DNA of 64,000 bases from Clostridia bacterium (GCA_035561135.1 DATMYA010000008.1:186001-250000); one strand, 5' to 3'. Positions 35,359 to 44,664 are shown, counted from the stretch's first letter. Numbers and translations: made by a program. Notes: generated by a model not told the origin, from the letters alone.

Positions 35359-35823
35359 CTACCAGTCCGCGTACTTCGTCCCGTCCAGCGCAGTGCCTTG
35401 CGACTTTGTGAATACGTCGAAGACGTTTTGTCCGCCCCAGGACTGTGAATTCGGATCGTCCGCCATCGCTCGCAAACCCCAGTCCGTTCCACCCGTCATC
35501 GGATCAACCGGAATACGCCGCAAGAACCGGACCTTCTTTCCACCCACATCCACGCCGTTCACCAACGTATCCAGATCCGGGGGATAGCCTTCACTCCCCA
35601 GCTTCACCTGAAATGCGCCTCTGTCCGCCGCATCTTTATATCGGTCGATGGCGTCGCGCATTTCCCACAGCGCATTCCTGAGTTCGCGCTCTTTCTGACG
35701 CTTGATGGTCGTGCGTGCAAGCGGGACCGCCGCCCCTGTCAGGATCACCATGATGGTGATTGCCACGATCAACTCGATCAGGGTCACGCCCCGCTGACCA
35801 CGAACTCTATTCGGATTCATCAC
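35359..35823 (-). CDS. Type II secretion-like pseudopilin
   Basis: 154 residues (ATG 35823 or 35820). The prepilin motif GVTLIELIVAITIMVILTG uses valine instead of phenylalanine after the cleaved glycine, which is tolerated in pseudopilins. The periplasmic part has RELRNALWEMRDAIDRYKD and GYPPDLDTLVNGV, a GspG-like arrangement, and ends ALDGTKYADW. That end resembles the MDGTAYSSW end of its neighbour, so the two are paralogues. It begins 37 bases after the secretin stop. Confidence 0.88.
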   Translation of the reverse strand: MMNPNRVRGQRGVTLIELIVAITIMVILTGAAVPLARTTIKRQKERELRNALWEMRDAIDRYKDAADRGAFQVKLGSEGYPPDLDTLVNGVDVGGKKVRFLRRIPVDPMTGGTDWGLRAMADDPNSQSWGGQNVFDVFTKSQGTALDGTKYADW

Positions 35824-35860
35824 GACTTTTCAATACCAGGTGCTCGCGTTGCAGCTCCGT

Positions 35861-38227
35861 CTAACGGATCGTGACCACAGCCTGCGACCCTGTCGCCGGC
35901 AGCGTCTGCATGGCAGAATCCCTCAACATCGCGCGATTGATGCTAAGTGTCGACTGTCCCGGCGCCTTTGCCTGGAAGGTCAGCGTGAATACCTGGCCAT
36001 CGCCAGAGATGCCTCCGCTGCCCGGGGGGCGGGTCGCGGTTACCTGCACTGATCCCGCCGCCGCATCGTCGCGATGCACCAGGGCGACCGCTTGCCCATC
36101 ACGTCCAAGGAAGCTGCCGTTCGATATGTTCAACAATTGCAGCGTCTTCGGGTCATATGCGATCTGCAACGGCACCGAGTGGACGTTCTGCGCGCCGCTC
36201 ACGACTACACTCACCGCGAACGTCTGCCCCGCCGCCTGGTTCACCGTTGGCGGATCGAAGCTCACAAGCGCTCCTTGAGTTCCTGCGCTCGCAGCTGGCG
36301 ACACCATCTGTGCTCGAGACTGGGCCATCGCAGCGCCTGCTCCTGCCCCCTCGGTGCCTTGCGCGCCTTGCTGCGGCTGCGCGCTTGCTGCGGTACTCCG
36401 CGGCTGCACAGGTTGGCTCATGGGTGCCGGCGGCTGTTGCATCGACTGTGGTACCGGCGCTGGGACAGCCGGAGCGGGCGGTCTGCGAGTTTCGCGTCGC
36501 ATGTCGATAGCATTCGCCGTACCTACATCCAGCGTGCGCGTGTTCAGATCCGTAACATCCTGCGAACGCACGATGTGCGGCACCAGCACGAATACGATCT
36601 CGTTGTCGGCCTTTTCAACCTGCTCACGGCCAAACAGATACTTCAGCACAGGAATCTGGGACAGCCACGGCATACCGCTCATTGCCTTGACGTCGCTCGA
36701 TTCCATGATGCCGCCCAGCAGGTTCACTTCGCCTTCCTTCAGGCGAATGTCGTGCTCGATCCTTCTCTGCCCGATAACGGGTTGGTCGATGCCGCCTATA
36801 TTCGCCGTTCGCGTTACGGCAGAAATCTCCAGCATCACCTTCAGGCTCACTTCACGTCCGGCATGGACGCGAGGTGTCACGTCGATGTTCACGCCCACGT
36901 CGATGTACTGGAATTGCGTATTGACCAGCGGGTTAATACCTACGCCGCCGATGCCGGGTTGGAACGACCCGGTGGCGACCGGGACGCGATCGCCGATCTT
37001 CAGGCTTGCCTTCTGTCCATCAAGAGCGCGGATTTGCGGATTCTGTATGACTTTCGTCGTGCCGTCGTTCAGCAGGAAACTCGCCGTCACCGAAGGAATG
37101 TTCACCACGAAATCGCGGGCGTCCAGGTTGGCAAGCTTGTTCAACGTCAGCGGGCTCGTTGTTGTGGTTGGAGTGCCCGTCGTCGGCGTCGTTGTCGTTG
37201 TTCCGCCCTGCAGCGCAATGCTCGGCGAGTTCGTCGTCGAGAATGGCGGCGTGATTCCCAGTTGCCGCAGGCGATCCTTTCTCACCTGCATCACCGCTAC
37301 TTCAACCACAACTTCAGGCCGCGCCTTGTCGATGTCGCCAATCAGCTTTTCCGCCAGCGCGATCTGGTCCGGCGTTCCGCGCACGACAATGGCGCCCTGA
37401 GTGGGCAACTGCTGCACGCGGCTGATCTCGAGAATCTGCCGGAGCGTATTCGTCACGTCCTGGATTTCCGTCGGCGTGGACAAATTCGTAAGATAAAAAG
37501 TCCGTATAACGCTCTGTTCCAGTTCCTTGCGTTTCGCCGTGGTATCGGCTGCGACGAAAATCGTGTTCGGCGTCACCGGGCGCCAGAAAGTCTTCGATTC
37601 CAGCGCCGTGATCTCCAGCGCCTGGTTCAATGTCACGCCATTCAACTCGATTTTGATTCTGCGCGACGTGTAGTCCGGATCGAACAGCACGTTCACGCCG
37701 GCAAGTTTGCCGATGGTGTCGTAGATAACCTTCGTGTCCTCGCTCAACTTCAGCGTGATCGGCGCTTCCGAAATCGGAGCCAACTCTACGGGGCCAGCCG
37801 CACCGGAAAAGCGCCGATTCTCCGCCTGGGGCGCAGGCTCTTGCGCTTTTCGGCGCTCCTCTTCAATCATCTGCTGCGTGCGCTTCATTTCCTGTTGCGC
37901 AATGAAGCTGGATGAGTCGATCCCCAGCGCTGCCCGGAATTCGATCAACGCCTCTTCCAGCCTGCCTGCATCTCGCAGCAGTTGCCCTTTATGTACGTGC
38001 GATGCCGACGCAAGGAACTTCGTGCGCTCGTACGACACGCGATACTTCAGGTCCTTCGGCTTCAGATCGAATGCCTGTTTGTAGTAGTCGTAAGCGAGTT
38101 CGTAGTTCTGGTGCGCCTCGGCGTCTCGTGCTTTTTCGAACAGAGATTTAGCCTTATCGGCAGCAGCGGGAAGAGTTGCAACTAGCGCTATCAGCAGCAC
38201 CACCGCAACGCGGTATACGCGTGTCAT
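35861..38227 (-). CDS. Secretin with N-terminal TPR and C-terminal cohesin-type domain
   Basis: 788 residues. A signal peptide (to ~23) is followed by a TPR-like helical region (25-125) typical of some secretins. N-domains come next, with NVLFDPDYTSRRIKIELNG in two parts, and VTNTLRQILEISRVQ. The secretin core has VIQNPQIRALDGQKA, VPVATG, IDVGVNIDVTPRVH and EGEVNLLGGIM. A Pro/Gln/Ala-rich linker (~600-665) leads to a C-terminal domain (~675-788) with FDPPTVNQAAGQTFAVSV and AYDPKTLQLLNI, matching cohesin-type beta modules. AAGGAG precedes the ATG. It is likely the outer-membrane channel for the two pseudopilins downstream. Confidence 0.88.
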   Translation of the reverse strand: MTRVYRVAVVLLIALVATLPAAADKAKSLFEKARDAEAHQNYELAYDYYKQAFDLKPKDLKYRVSYERTKFLASASHVHKGQLLRDAGRLEEALIEFRAALGIDSSSFIAQQEMKRTQQMIEEERRKAQEPAPQAENRRFSGAAGPVELAPISEAPITLKLSEDTKVIYDTIGKLAGVNVLFDPDYTSRRIKIELNGVTLNQALEITALESKTFWRPVTPNTIFVAADTTAKRKELEQSVIRTFYLTNLSTPTEIQDVTNTLRQILEISRVQQLPTQGAIVVRGTPDQIALAEKLIGDIDKARPEVVVEVAVMQVRKDRLRQLGITPPFSTTNSPSIALQGGTTTTTPTTGTPTTTTSPLTLNKLANLDARDFVVNIPSVTASFLLNDGTTKVIQNPQIRALDGQKASLKIGDRVPVATGSFQPGIGGVGINPLVNTQFQYIDVGVNIDVTPRVHAGREVSLKVMLEISAVTRTANIGGIDQPVIGQRRIEHDIRLKEGEVNLLGGIMESSDVKAMSGMPWLSQIPVLKYLFGREQVEKADNEIVFVLVPHIVRSQDVTDLNTRTLDVGTANAIDMRRETRRPPAPAVPAPVPQSMQQPPAPMSQPVQPRSTAASAQPQQGAQGTEGAGAGAAMAQSRAQMVSPAASAGTQGALVSFDPPTVNQAAGQTFAVSVVVSGAQNVHSVPLQIAYDPKTLQLLNISNGSFLGRDGQAVALVHRDDAAAGSVQVTATRPPGSGGISGDGQVFTLTFQAKAPGQSTLSINRAMLRDSAMQTLPATGSQAVVTIR

Positions 38228-38556
38228 CGCACTCCTTTTGTCAACTTATAGCGAATATGCAAGGCTCCCACTACGCTGCCTGCGGGGATAGAGGCTCCCC
38301 CGGGCCAAAAGTGACCGCGATTATAGCATCCGGCAGCAACGCAACCCCATTCCCCATCATCAACATAAGTTCCTAAGACTGTCATTTTATCTGCGCGTGG
38401 AAATGTCACACAAATCCGTGGGTACACAGCGGCGTTGCGCGTAGCCCGGGCCCCACTTCCTGGCGCGAAAGCAGAGCAGGGCTTCACCTCCGGCAAGCCT
38501 TACACCAGCATTGAGTAACGTGTAACTCTGTCACGTGTTAGCATTTTGTCTTCGCT
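38228..38556. other. Divergent intergenic region, no gene seen
   Basis: About 330 bases between the divergent secretin and smpB genes. Both promoters should lie here, but no confident -35/-10 pair or operator could be picked. There is no sign of tmRNA despite smpB being adjacent. Confidence 0.4.
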
Positions 38557-39084
38557 ATGGCTCGCTCGATAACGCATCAGACCAGTCCGGAAAAACCCAA
38601 GAACGTCCGCCGCGACCCGGTCGCCAGTGGCGAGCGCGATGCAACAGTCAATCGCGTCGCCTCCCACAACTACTTTCTATCAGACAAGTTTGAAGCCGGC
38701 ATCGTCCTCTCCGGCACCGAGGTCAAGTCCGTTCGCAGCGGACTCGCCAACCTGAAAGACGCGTACGGGTTGGTCAAGAACAACGAGTTGTTCCTTATTA
38801 ATGCACACATCGGTCCCTATCAGCATGGCAACATCTTTAACCATGAACCCCTGCGCACCCGGAAGTTGCTGGTAAAAAAGAACGAGATTCACAAGCTCAC
38901 CGGCAAAACCCAGCAAAAAGGCCTGACGCTCATTCCAACCCGCATGTACTTCAAAAGTGGACGTGTCAAAGTGGAATTGGCACTCGCGAAGGGCAAACAA
39001 AACTGGGACAAGCGAGAGACCGAACGCCGCCGTACCGCCGACAAGGAAGCCAGGGAAGCCGTCGCTCGCAGCCGCAAGAGTTAA
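38557..39084 (+). CDS. smpB: SsrA-binding protein SmpB
   Basis: Binds tmRNA and delivers it to stalled ribosomes. 175 residues including a basic N-terminal extension of about 30. The core has NYFLSDKFEAGIVLSGTEVKS in two segments, FLINAHIGPY, and RTRKLLVKKNEI. The C-terminal tail is the usual basic ALAKGKQNWDKRETERRR. The last residues, EAVARSRKS, are disordered in solution in homologues. It is 24 bases upstream of pepA in the same direction. Confidence 0.95.
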   Translation: MARSITHQTSPEKPKNVRRDPVASGERDATVNRVASHNYFLSDKFEAGIVLSGTEVKSVRSGLANLKDAYGLVKNNELFLINAHIGPYQHGNIFNHEPLRTRKLLVKKNEIHKLTGKTQQKGLTLIPTRMYFKSGRVKVELALAKGKQNWDKRETERRRTADKEAREAVARSRKS

Positions 39085-39108
39085 CGCACCTAGAAAGGCA
39101 CTTTCCGC

Positions 39109-40758
39109 ATGAAAACTATCCTTTCTCATACACCCCCTTCGCAGCTTGAAACCGAAGTCCTTGTGGTTGCCGTGCTCGACACCGGTGACAAGGAAAACTC
39201 CGTCCCCGAACTCCAGTGCTCCGATGCGAACGTCCGCAAGAGCGCCGAAGATCTCATCGGCGCCAAGGAAGTCACCGGCAAGCTCTTTGAGACCGTCATG
39301 CTCCATCGCCCGCAGGGACTCAAGGCCAAGCGCATCCTGTTCGTTGGTGGTGGCAAGTCGAAGAACTTCTCCTCCTACGAACTCCGCAAATTGGCGGGAA
39401 CCGCCGTACGTTTTCTGAAGCCGAAAGGCATCAAGTCTTTTGCCTTCGTCGCGCCTGAATCGTGGGACGGTGTCGCCGACCCCACGGCGCAGAGCACGCT
39501 CGCCTTCGAACGCGGCGGACTGACGGACGCGGTCCGCTCCATCACCGAAGGTGCTTTCGTCGGCAACTTCGATCCCGACTATTACAAGTCTGACCGCAAG
39601 GATCAGACGCTTGACGAACTCACCGTAGTTGCCCCGGCAAATAGTGACAAGAAAGCTCTCGAAGCCGCACTCGAAGAGGGCCGCATCATCGGCGAATCGC
39701 AAAACTTCACCCGCGATCTCGTCAACGAACCTGGCAATCGCATGACGCCAACCATCCTGGCCGACCGTGCGCAGAAGATGTGTCAGGAAGTCGGGTTGAA
39801 GTGCGAAGTCTACGGTCCCGCCAAGCTGCACGAATTGAAGATGGGCGCCTTCTGGAGTGTCTCCCAGGGTTCGGAACAAGAACCGCGCCTCATCGTGATG
39901 CGTTACGAACCGGCTAACGCGCCCGCTGAGCCAACCCTCGGCCTTGTCGGCAAGGGCATCACGTTTGACTCAGGCGGGATCAGCATCAAGCCCTCCGATG
40001 GCATGGAGAAGATGAAGTACGACATGGCCGGCGGCGCGGCGATGATCGGCACCATGCGCGCCATAGCGCTGCTCAAGCCCGATGTGCGCGTTATCTCGGT
40101 TGTCTGCGCCAGTGAGAACATGCCGAGCGGCAAGGCGCAGAAACCCGGCGACATCCAGATTGCCATGAACGGCAAGTCCATCGAGATCATCAACACCGAC
40201 GCCGAAGGCCGGCTCGTTCTTGCCGACGGGCTGCACTACGCACGTCAACTAGGCGCCACCCACCTCGTCGACGCCGCAACGCTCACCGGCGCTTGTGTCG
40301 TCGCACTCGGACATGTCAATGCAGGAATTTTCTGCAATGACGAGTCGTACTTCATTCAGTTCGCAAATGCTCTCAAGCGCTCCGGCGAAAAGATGTGGCG
40401 ACTCCCTGTGGATGCCGAATACGGCGAGATGATCAAATCTCACATTGCCGATATCGTCAACAGCGGCGGACGCTGGGGAGGAGCGGTAACGGCAGCCATG
40501 TTCCTCAAGGAGTTCGTTGAGGACACTCCGTGGATCCACCTGGACATCGCGGGAACTGCCTGGGTAGAAGACAGCAAGAGCTGGATTGCCAAAGGACCAA
40601 GCGGCTTTGCCGTCCGTTCCCTGGTAGAGTTTACCCGCCAGTTTGCCAGCAATGGTGGGAATCCCCCCGGCTCGGGCTTTACCGGCGGCACGCAGGAGAA
40701 AACTCGCAAGGGAACCAAAGCTGCCCAGGACCACGCGGATTCCGGCGCGGGCCTGTAA
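39109..40758 (+). CDS. pepA: Leucyl aminopeptidase (M17)
   Basis: Cytoplasmic two-metal aminopeptidase. 549 residues. The metal-binding core is GKGITFDSGGISIKPS, MKYDMAGGAAMIG and NTDAEGRLVLADGL, all intact. The N-terminal ~180 residues form the usual macro-like domain. The C-terminus is longer than average, with a Gly/Thr-rich tail (NGGNPPGSGFTGGTQEKTRKG) of unknown role. It closely follows smpB and ends at a strong terminator. Confidence 0.93.
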   Translation: MKTILSHTPPSQLETEVLVVAVLDTGDKENSVPELQCSDANVRKSAEDLIGAKEVTGKLFETVMLHRPQGLKAKRILFVGGGKSKNFSSYELRKLAGTAVRFLKPKGIKSFAFVAPESWDGVADPTAQSTLAFERGGLTDAVRSITEGAFVGNFDPDYYKSDRKDQTLDELTVVAPANSDKKALEAALEEGRIIGESQNFTRDLVNEPGNRMTPTILADRAQKMCQEVGLKCEVYGPAKLHELKMGAFWSVSQGSEQEPRLIVMRYEPANAPAEPTLGLVGKGITFDSGGISIKPSDGMEKMKYDMAGGAAMIGTMRAIALLKPDVRVISVVCASENMPSGKAQKPGDIQIAMNGKSIEIINTDAEGRLVLADGLHYARQLGATHLVDAATLTGACVVALGHVNAGIFCNDESYFIQFANALKRSGEKMWRLPVDAEYGEMIKSHIADIVNSGGRWGGAVTAAMFLKEFVEDTPWIHLDIAGTAWVEDSKSWIAKGPSGFAVRSLVEFTRQFASNGGNPPGSGFTGGTQEKTRKGTKAAQDHADSGAGL

Positions 40759-40790
40759 CGCAAACTCTCGACCACGTTCTCGGCCAAGAC

Positions 40791-40820
40791 AAAGGCCGCC
40801 CTCTCGAACGGGCGGCCTTT
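40791..40820 (+). terminator. Rho-independent terminator of pepA
   Basis: An 11-base stem AAAGGCCGCCC with its complement GGGCGGCCTTT and an eight-base loop; the stem's 3' arm supplies the T-tract. It lies 32 bases after the pepA stop. Confidence 0.8.
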
Positions 40821-41274
40821 ATCTTGTGTGGAGTTCAAGTTACAGTCACTCTCTCACTTCGCCTAAAACGGACCAGAGATGCACTCGCTATGGCGAACGT
40901 TATGGCGGCTTCGGTTTTTGCAGCTACGTTGACTTGACGAGGGTGAGAGCCCCCGTAGCCCCCGTGGGTAAGGTCGAGTTTGGCTGGGAAATTAGCGCTC
41001 TGATGCAACCATGCACATCGCTTTCGCCTCTTTGTTGAAGGCGAGTGCGGGCGGGTCCAATTAACCTAACCATCGCCGTTTTGGAGCCCGTGAGCTAGAT
41101 GGCGACCTCGCAAGTTGTGAAAAGCACGTATAGAGTGGCGACCATGCCAGCAACAAATCTCGTAACTCTCATCCAGAGTTGATGGACTCTGAAATTCTTA
41201 CGGCAGCCATTGCGCAACGTTTATCACTTAGTTATCATTTCTCCCCCGTGTTTACTCTGGAGTATTAGAAAATC
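40821..41274. other. Long upstream region of the LuxR-type regulator
   Basis: About 450 bases without a supported gene. Contains a G/C-run pair (GCCCCCGTAGCCCCCGTGGG near 40952) and a GGAG near 41261 that may serve the regulator start. No operator or small RNA could be recognised. Confidence 0.4.
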
Positions 41275-41997
41275 ATGTCTCAGTCTCACGACTTCGACCT
41301 TCCTGCTCAATCCGCCGATGGCCAGAATATTGCGGCCAGCGGGACGATTCGCATTCTCATATCCGATGCGAACGTAATGGGATGTGAGCTCCTTACGAAC
41401 GCCTTGAAGCGGTACAGGAATTTCCAAATCGTGGGATGCTCCACCAGCATTCGGGACACCCGCGAACAGATCTCCAGCTCGGTTCCCGAGGTTGCAATTG
41501 TCAACCTCCATCTCCAGGACGGTCCATTCAGCGGATTTCATTTCCTTCGCGAACTCGGCCCGGACAAGCGCACAAGAGTCGTGATGATGATAGACGCCTC
41601 CAACCGTGAACTTGTTGTTGACGCGTTCCGCGGCGGCGCGCGTGGCGTATTTCGCCGTTCCGAGTCCGTTCAGTCTCTGTGCCGCTGCATCAACGCCGTT
41701 GCTCGAGGACAAGTGTGGGCCAATAGCACGGAGCTTCAGTTCTTGCTGGAAGCACTCGAGTCGGCAATGCCTTTGCGCTGCGTGGATGCCAAAGGTAATG
41801 CGCTCCTTACCCAACGCGAGCAGCAGATTGTTCCTTTGATTGCTGATGGTCTCACCAACCGCGAGATCGCACAAAAGCTCAATCTCAGCGAACACACAGT
41901 CAAGAATTACCTCTTCCGAATCTACGAGAAGCTTGGTATCTCAAGCCGGGTCGAACTTATCCTGTACGCCGTTACTCAGCATGAAACTGCTGCTTGA
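41275..41997 (+). CDS. LuxR/NarL-type regulator with degenerate receiver domain
   Basis: 240 residues. The N-terminal domain (25-145) has the receiver fold (IRILISDANVMG, then VGCSTSIRDTREQI), but the phosphoacceptor position holds asparagine: VAIVNLHLQDG, N77. The conserved lysine in the GYLLK-like segment is replaced (GVFRRSES). The C-terminal domain (about 175-235) is a complete LuxR HTH: LTQREQQIVPLIADGLTNREIAQKL and SEHTVKNYLFRIYEKLG in parts. It is probably phosphorylation-independent. No kinase is adjacent, and it is monocistronic with a terminator after it. Confidence 0.88.
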   Translation: MSQSHDFDLPAQSADGQNIAASGTIRILISDANVMGCELLTNALKRYRNFQIVGCSTSIRDTREQISSSVPEVAIVNLHLQDGPFSGFHFLRELGPDKRTRVVMMIDASNRELVVDAFRGGARGVFRRSESVQSLCRCINAVARGQVWANSTELQFLLEALESAMPLRCVDAKGNALLTQREQQIVPLIADGLTNREIAQKLNLSEHTVKNYLFRIYEKLGISSRVELILYAVTQHETAA

Positions 41998-42034
41998 TTA
42001 CGAGGGCGTCCACTCGTCACATATCAAATAAAAC

Positions 42035-42060
42035 CGCCGCGCGATTGAACTCGCGCGGCG
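42035..42060 (+). terminator. Terminator after the LuxR-type regulator
   Basis: A 10-base perfect stem CGCCGCGCGA with its complement and a six-base loop, followed by TTCACTTTCTCTT. It lies 37 bases after the stop. Confidence 0.75.
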
Positions 42061-42112
42061 TTCACTTTCTCTTAATCTCTTGTTGTTGCTCTTGTTTTTG
42101 TTGTTGGTTTTC

Positions 42113-42146
42113 TTGACGTCTGATGTCTAGCGTCTGCCGTCCGCTA
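42113..42146. repeat. Single copy of the CAGAC/GTCTG-type repeat
   Basis: TGACGTCTGATGTCTAGCG followed by TCTGCCGTCCGC resembles, in inverted orientation, the left arm of the element at 5030-5080 (GGCAGAC then a spacer then TCAGACGT). It abuts the 3' end of the polyprenyl synthase gene. Confidence 0.4.
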
Positions 42147-43208
42147 TTTCTCTCGACCCACTACGTAATCCGGTGCCCACAGCAGTGCGCGTTTAAAAGT
42201 TGAGTCATCGAATCCAGCCATATCCTGCCGGGCTGCCTCGGCGAATTCCGCCGCGCGCGTGCTAGCCCTTTGCAGAGAGCCATGACGAGTCAGGATTTCC
42301 AGGATGTCTGCGTGCATCACGCCGTTGAAGGCGCGCTCGACCAGCACGGTCTCAATCTTCTTCCGCTCTGAGGGTGTGCAGCGCTCCAGCGCGTCGATGA
42401 CTGCCATCGTAGCTTTGCCTTCACGCAAATCGCTCGCCACCGGTTTGCCCAGCACCTCTTCGGACGCCGTCAGGTCGAGCACGTCGTCAACGATCTGGAA
42501 TGCCATGCCGACATTGCGTCCGTAGGAGCCCAGCCGTTCAATCTGTTCTTCGGTGCCGCCCCCCAGCAAGCCGCCCAGTTGCATGCACGTTGAAAACAAA
42601 CACGCCGTCTTCCGATAGATCAGGTCGAAGTGTTCCTCCAGCGTGATTGGTTTGCCCAGTTTTTCAATCTGCAGCAACTCGCCTTCTACCATCTGCTGCG
42701 TAAGATCGATCAGCAGGTCGAGGATGCGGAAGTTGCGCGCGTCGATCGCAACCTTGAACGCCTGCATGTAAAGCCAGTCGCCCGCCAGCACGCACTTCGA
42801 GTTACCCCACTGCGTATTCGCCGCCGGACGCCCGCGACGCGTCTGCGCCTCGTCGATGATGTCGTCGTGTACCAGCGTGGCCGTGTGGATGATCTCCACC
42901 ACCGCGCCCAGCTTGATTGCGCCATCGCCCGCATAGTTCATTAGTTTTGCTGAGAGCAGCAACAGGGTAGGCCGGAGGCGCTTTCCGCCGCCGCCGCGCA
43001 AGTATTCGCCGATCTCAGTAATCGCGCGCGCGCGCGAAACGGTGTCGCGTCCGAACTCGCGCTCGATTGCTGCAAGATCGTCGCGCAGCAAATCAAAAAC
43101 TTCCTTCGCATTCGCTGTTGCTGGACTGTTCAATCGTGAGCCCTTATGGGTTTGGAAACGCTTTGTGTATCCCTGTGCGTACGACGATGCTACGGCCCGA
43201 AACTGCAT
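42144..43208 (-). CDS. Long-chain polyprenyl diphosphate synthase
   Basis: 354 residues (including ~30 of uncertain N-terminus; TTG 43130 in frame is an alternative start). trans-Isoprenyl synthase motifs: GGGGKRLRP (72-80), first aspartate motif DDIID (115-119) in TLVHDDIIDEAQTRRG, and second motif DDVLD in FQIVDDVLDLT. The residues before DDIID are small rather than bulky (HTATLV), consistent with a long-chain product such as the octaprenyl side chain of menaquinone, but length cannot be read reliably. It starts 5 bases after the YajQ-family stop, so the two are probably cotranscribed. Confidence 0.9.
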   Translation of the reverse strand: MQFRAVASSYAQGYTKRFQTHKGSRLNSPATANAKEVFDLLRDDLAAIEREFGRDTVSRARAITEIGEYLRGGGGKRLRPTLLLLSAKLMNYAGDGAIKLGAVVEIIHTATLVHDDIIDEAQTRRGRPAANTQWGNSKCVLAGDWLYMQAFKVAIDARNFRILDLLIDLTQQMVEGELLQIEKLGKPITLEEHFDLIYRKTACLFSTCMQLGGLLGGGTEEQIERLGSYGRNVGMAFQIVDDVLDLTASEEVLGKPVASDLREGKATMAVIDALERCTPSERKKIETVLVERAFNGVMHADILEILTRHGSLQRASTRAAEFAEAARQDMAGFDDSTFKRALLWAPDYVVGREK

Positions 43209-43213
43209 GGCCG

Positions 43214-43714
43214 TCAGTTCGACCGATAGTTTGTGAACTGCATATCGACGCCGAAATCTTTCTGCTTCAGCAAGGCCATAATCTCCTGCAGCGTATCGCG
43301 GTCTTTGCCGCTCACCCGCACGAAGTCGCCCTGGATCGACGCCTGCACCTTCTTCTTCGAGTCCTTGATCGCCTTTACGATGTCCTTGGCCTTTTCCGTC
43401 GGGATGCCTTGTTGCATCGTCACTCGCTGGCGAACCGTGCTGCCCGCCGCCGATTCAATCTTTCCGTAATCCAGCGCCTTCAACGGGACACCGCGCTTCA
43501 CCAGTTTCGATTGCAACACCTCGTTTACCGCCTTCAGCTTGTAATCGTCGGCCGAAGTCAGTATGAGCGCTTCCTTGCCTTCCATCTCGATGTTCGAGTG
43601 CGAATCCTTCAGATCGTACCGCTGATGGACTTCTTTCAGGGCCTGCTGGATGGCGTTTGAAACCTCCTGCAGATCCACCTTGCTCACGATGTCAAATGAA
43701 TTATCGGCAGCCAT
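43214..43714 (-). CDS. yajQ: YajQ-family nucleotide-binding protein
   Basis: 166 residues from ATG 43714, where family similarity begins (MAADNSFDIVSKVDLQEV); the open frame to 43768 adds an unsupported extension. Characteristic pieces: NAIQQALKEVHQRYDLKDS, YGKIESAAG, RQRVTMQQGI and QIQGDFVRVSGK-like SIQGDFVRVSGKDRDTLQ. Some members bind cyclic di-GMP and act in virulence or stress signalling; this one's ligand is unproven. It lies directly upstream of the polyprenyl synthase, and the pairing gives no obvious functional hint. Confidence 0.92.
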   Translation of the reverse strand: MAADNSFDIVSKVDLQEVSNAIQQALKEVHQRYDLKDSHSNIEMEGKEALILTSADDYKLKAVNEVLQSKLVKRGVPLKALDYGKIESAAGSTVRQRVTMQQGIPTEKAKDIVKAIKDSKKKVQASIQGDFVRVSGKDRDTLQEIMALLKQKDFGVDMQFTNYRSN

Positions 43715-43872
43715 TTGCGTTCCGTTCCTGTCCAAAACAAATCTACCAGACCCTACACCCTCAAGCACTATCCGTACATGTTGTCGTGCCTGCGTCTCTC
43801 CGGCTTTTCTATCCTTCGGCCGTGCAGCGCGTCGATTTTCTGAACAGAGTGCCGAAACGTGAATGTCTTTTC

Positions 43873-44664
43873 TCAGACTCCGAAAAACTTGTAAAAGTTT
43901 GCCGACGACTGCCGCCCCACTTCTTCGGCACTCGTCCCGCGCAGCTCGCCTATAAAGCGCGCAGTCTCCGTCACAAATGCGGGTTCATTGCGCTTGCCTC
44001 GATGCGGCACCGGCGCCAGGTACGGCGAGTCCGTCTCGATCAGAAAGCTCTCAGCCGGAACTTCGCGCGCCGCCGCCTGTATGTTCAGCGCCTTGGGATA
44101 AGTCACGTTCCCCGCAAAAGAAATCAAGAAGCCTAGGTCCAGCGCCGCGCGGACGTGCTTCAACTCTCCCGTAAAGCAGTGCAGCACGCCACCCAATCCC
44201 GTTGCAGCCCATTCCTCGCGCAACATGCGCAGGCAATCATCCCACGCATCTTCGCCCCGTTTCGATGGACGGCAATGGATAATGATGGGCTTCTTCGCAA
44301 CCTTGGCCATCTGCATCTGCTCCCGGAAGACCGCCTGCTGCACATCTCTGGGAGAGTGGTCGTACCAGTAATCCAGCCCGATTTCGCCCCACGCGATCAC
44401 TTTCGGCAAATGCGCCACGCGCTCCAGTTCGTCATAAGCCGCTTTGTCCGCCAGTCGCGCCTCATGTGGATGGATGCCGGTTGTCGCCCAAATCCAATCG
44501 TGCTTCGCAGCGTAATTCGCAGCGCAGTCGAGAGTGCCCGGTCCGTCGCCGTTGCCGATCGCCAGCAGCGCCTCCACACCCGCTGCCTGCGCGCGCGTCA
44601 GCACCTCGCCGCGATCCTGCTCAAACTGCTTGCCTTCGATATGTGCGTGCGAATCGATATACAT
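43873..44664 (-). CDS. TatD family metal-dependent hydrolase/nuclease
   Basis: 263 residues from ATG 44664 (MYIDSHAHIEGKQF). Metal ligands: HAH near the N-terminus, the EIGLD segment in AWGEIGLDYWYD, H in IIIHCRPS, H in VLHCFTG, and D in LIETDSPYLAP. This is the TIM-barrel TatD/YcfH family, with 3'-5' exonuclease activity in characterised members. In many genomes it sits beside metG, as here, where metG lies 130 bases upstream in the same direction. The frame upstream to 44709 is not supported. Confidence 0.93.
   Translation of the reverse strand: MYIDSHAHIEGKQFEQDRGEVLTRAQAAGVEALLAIGNGDGPGTLDCAANYAAKHDWIWATTGIHPHEARLADKAAYDELERVAHLPKVIAWGEIGLDYWYDHSPRDVQQAVFREQMQMAKVAKKPIIIHCRPSKRGEDAWDDCLRMLREEWAATGLGGVLHCFTGELKHVRAALDLGFLISFAGNVTYPKALNIQAAAREVPAESFLIETDSPYLAPVPHRGKRNEPAFVTETARFIGELRGTSAEEVGRQSSANFYKFFGV

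Noticed and set aside
36074..37915. 613-codon open frame on the plus strand
   Set aside because: Antisense to the secretin; Arg/His-rich, low-complexity translation typical of an opposite-strand shadow in high-GC DNA.
38228..38556. Possible tmRNA next to smpB
   Set aside because: No tRNA-like ends, T-arm or tag-peptide frame could be found.
38680..39879. 399-codon open frame on the minus strand
   Set aside because: Antisense to smpB and pepA, both certain genes.
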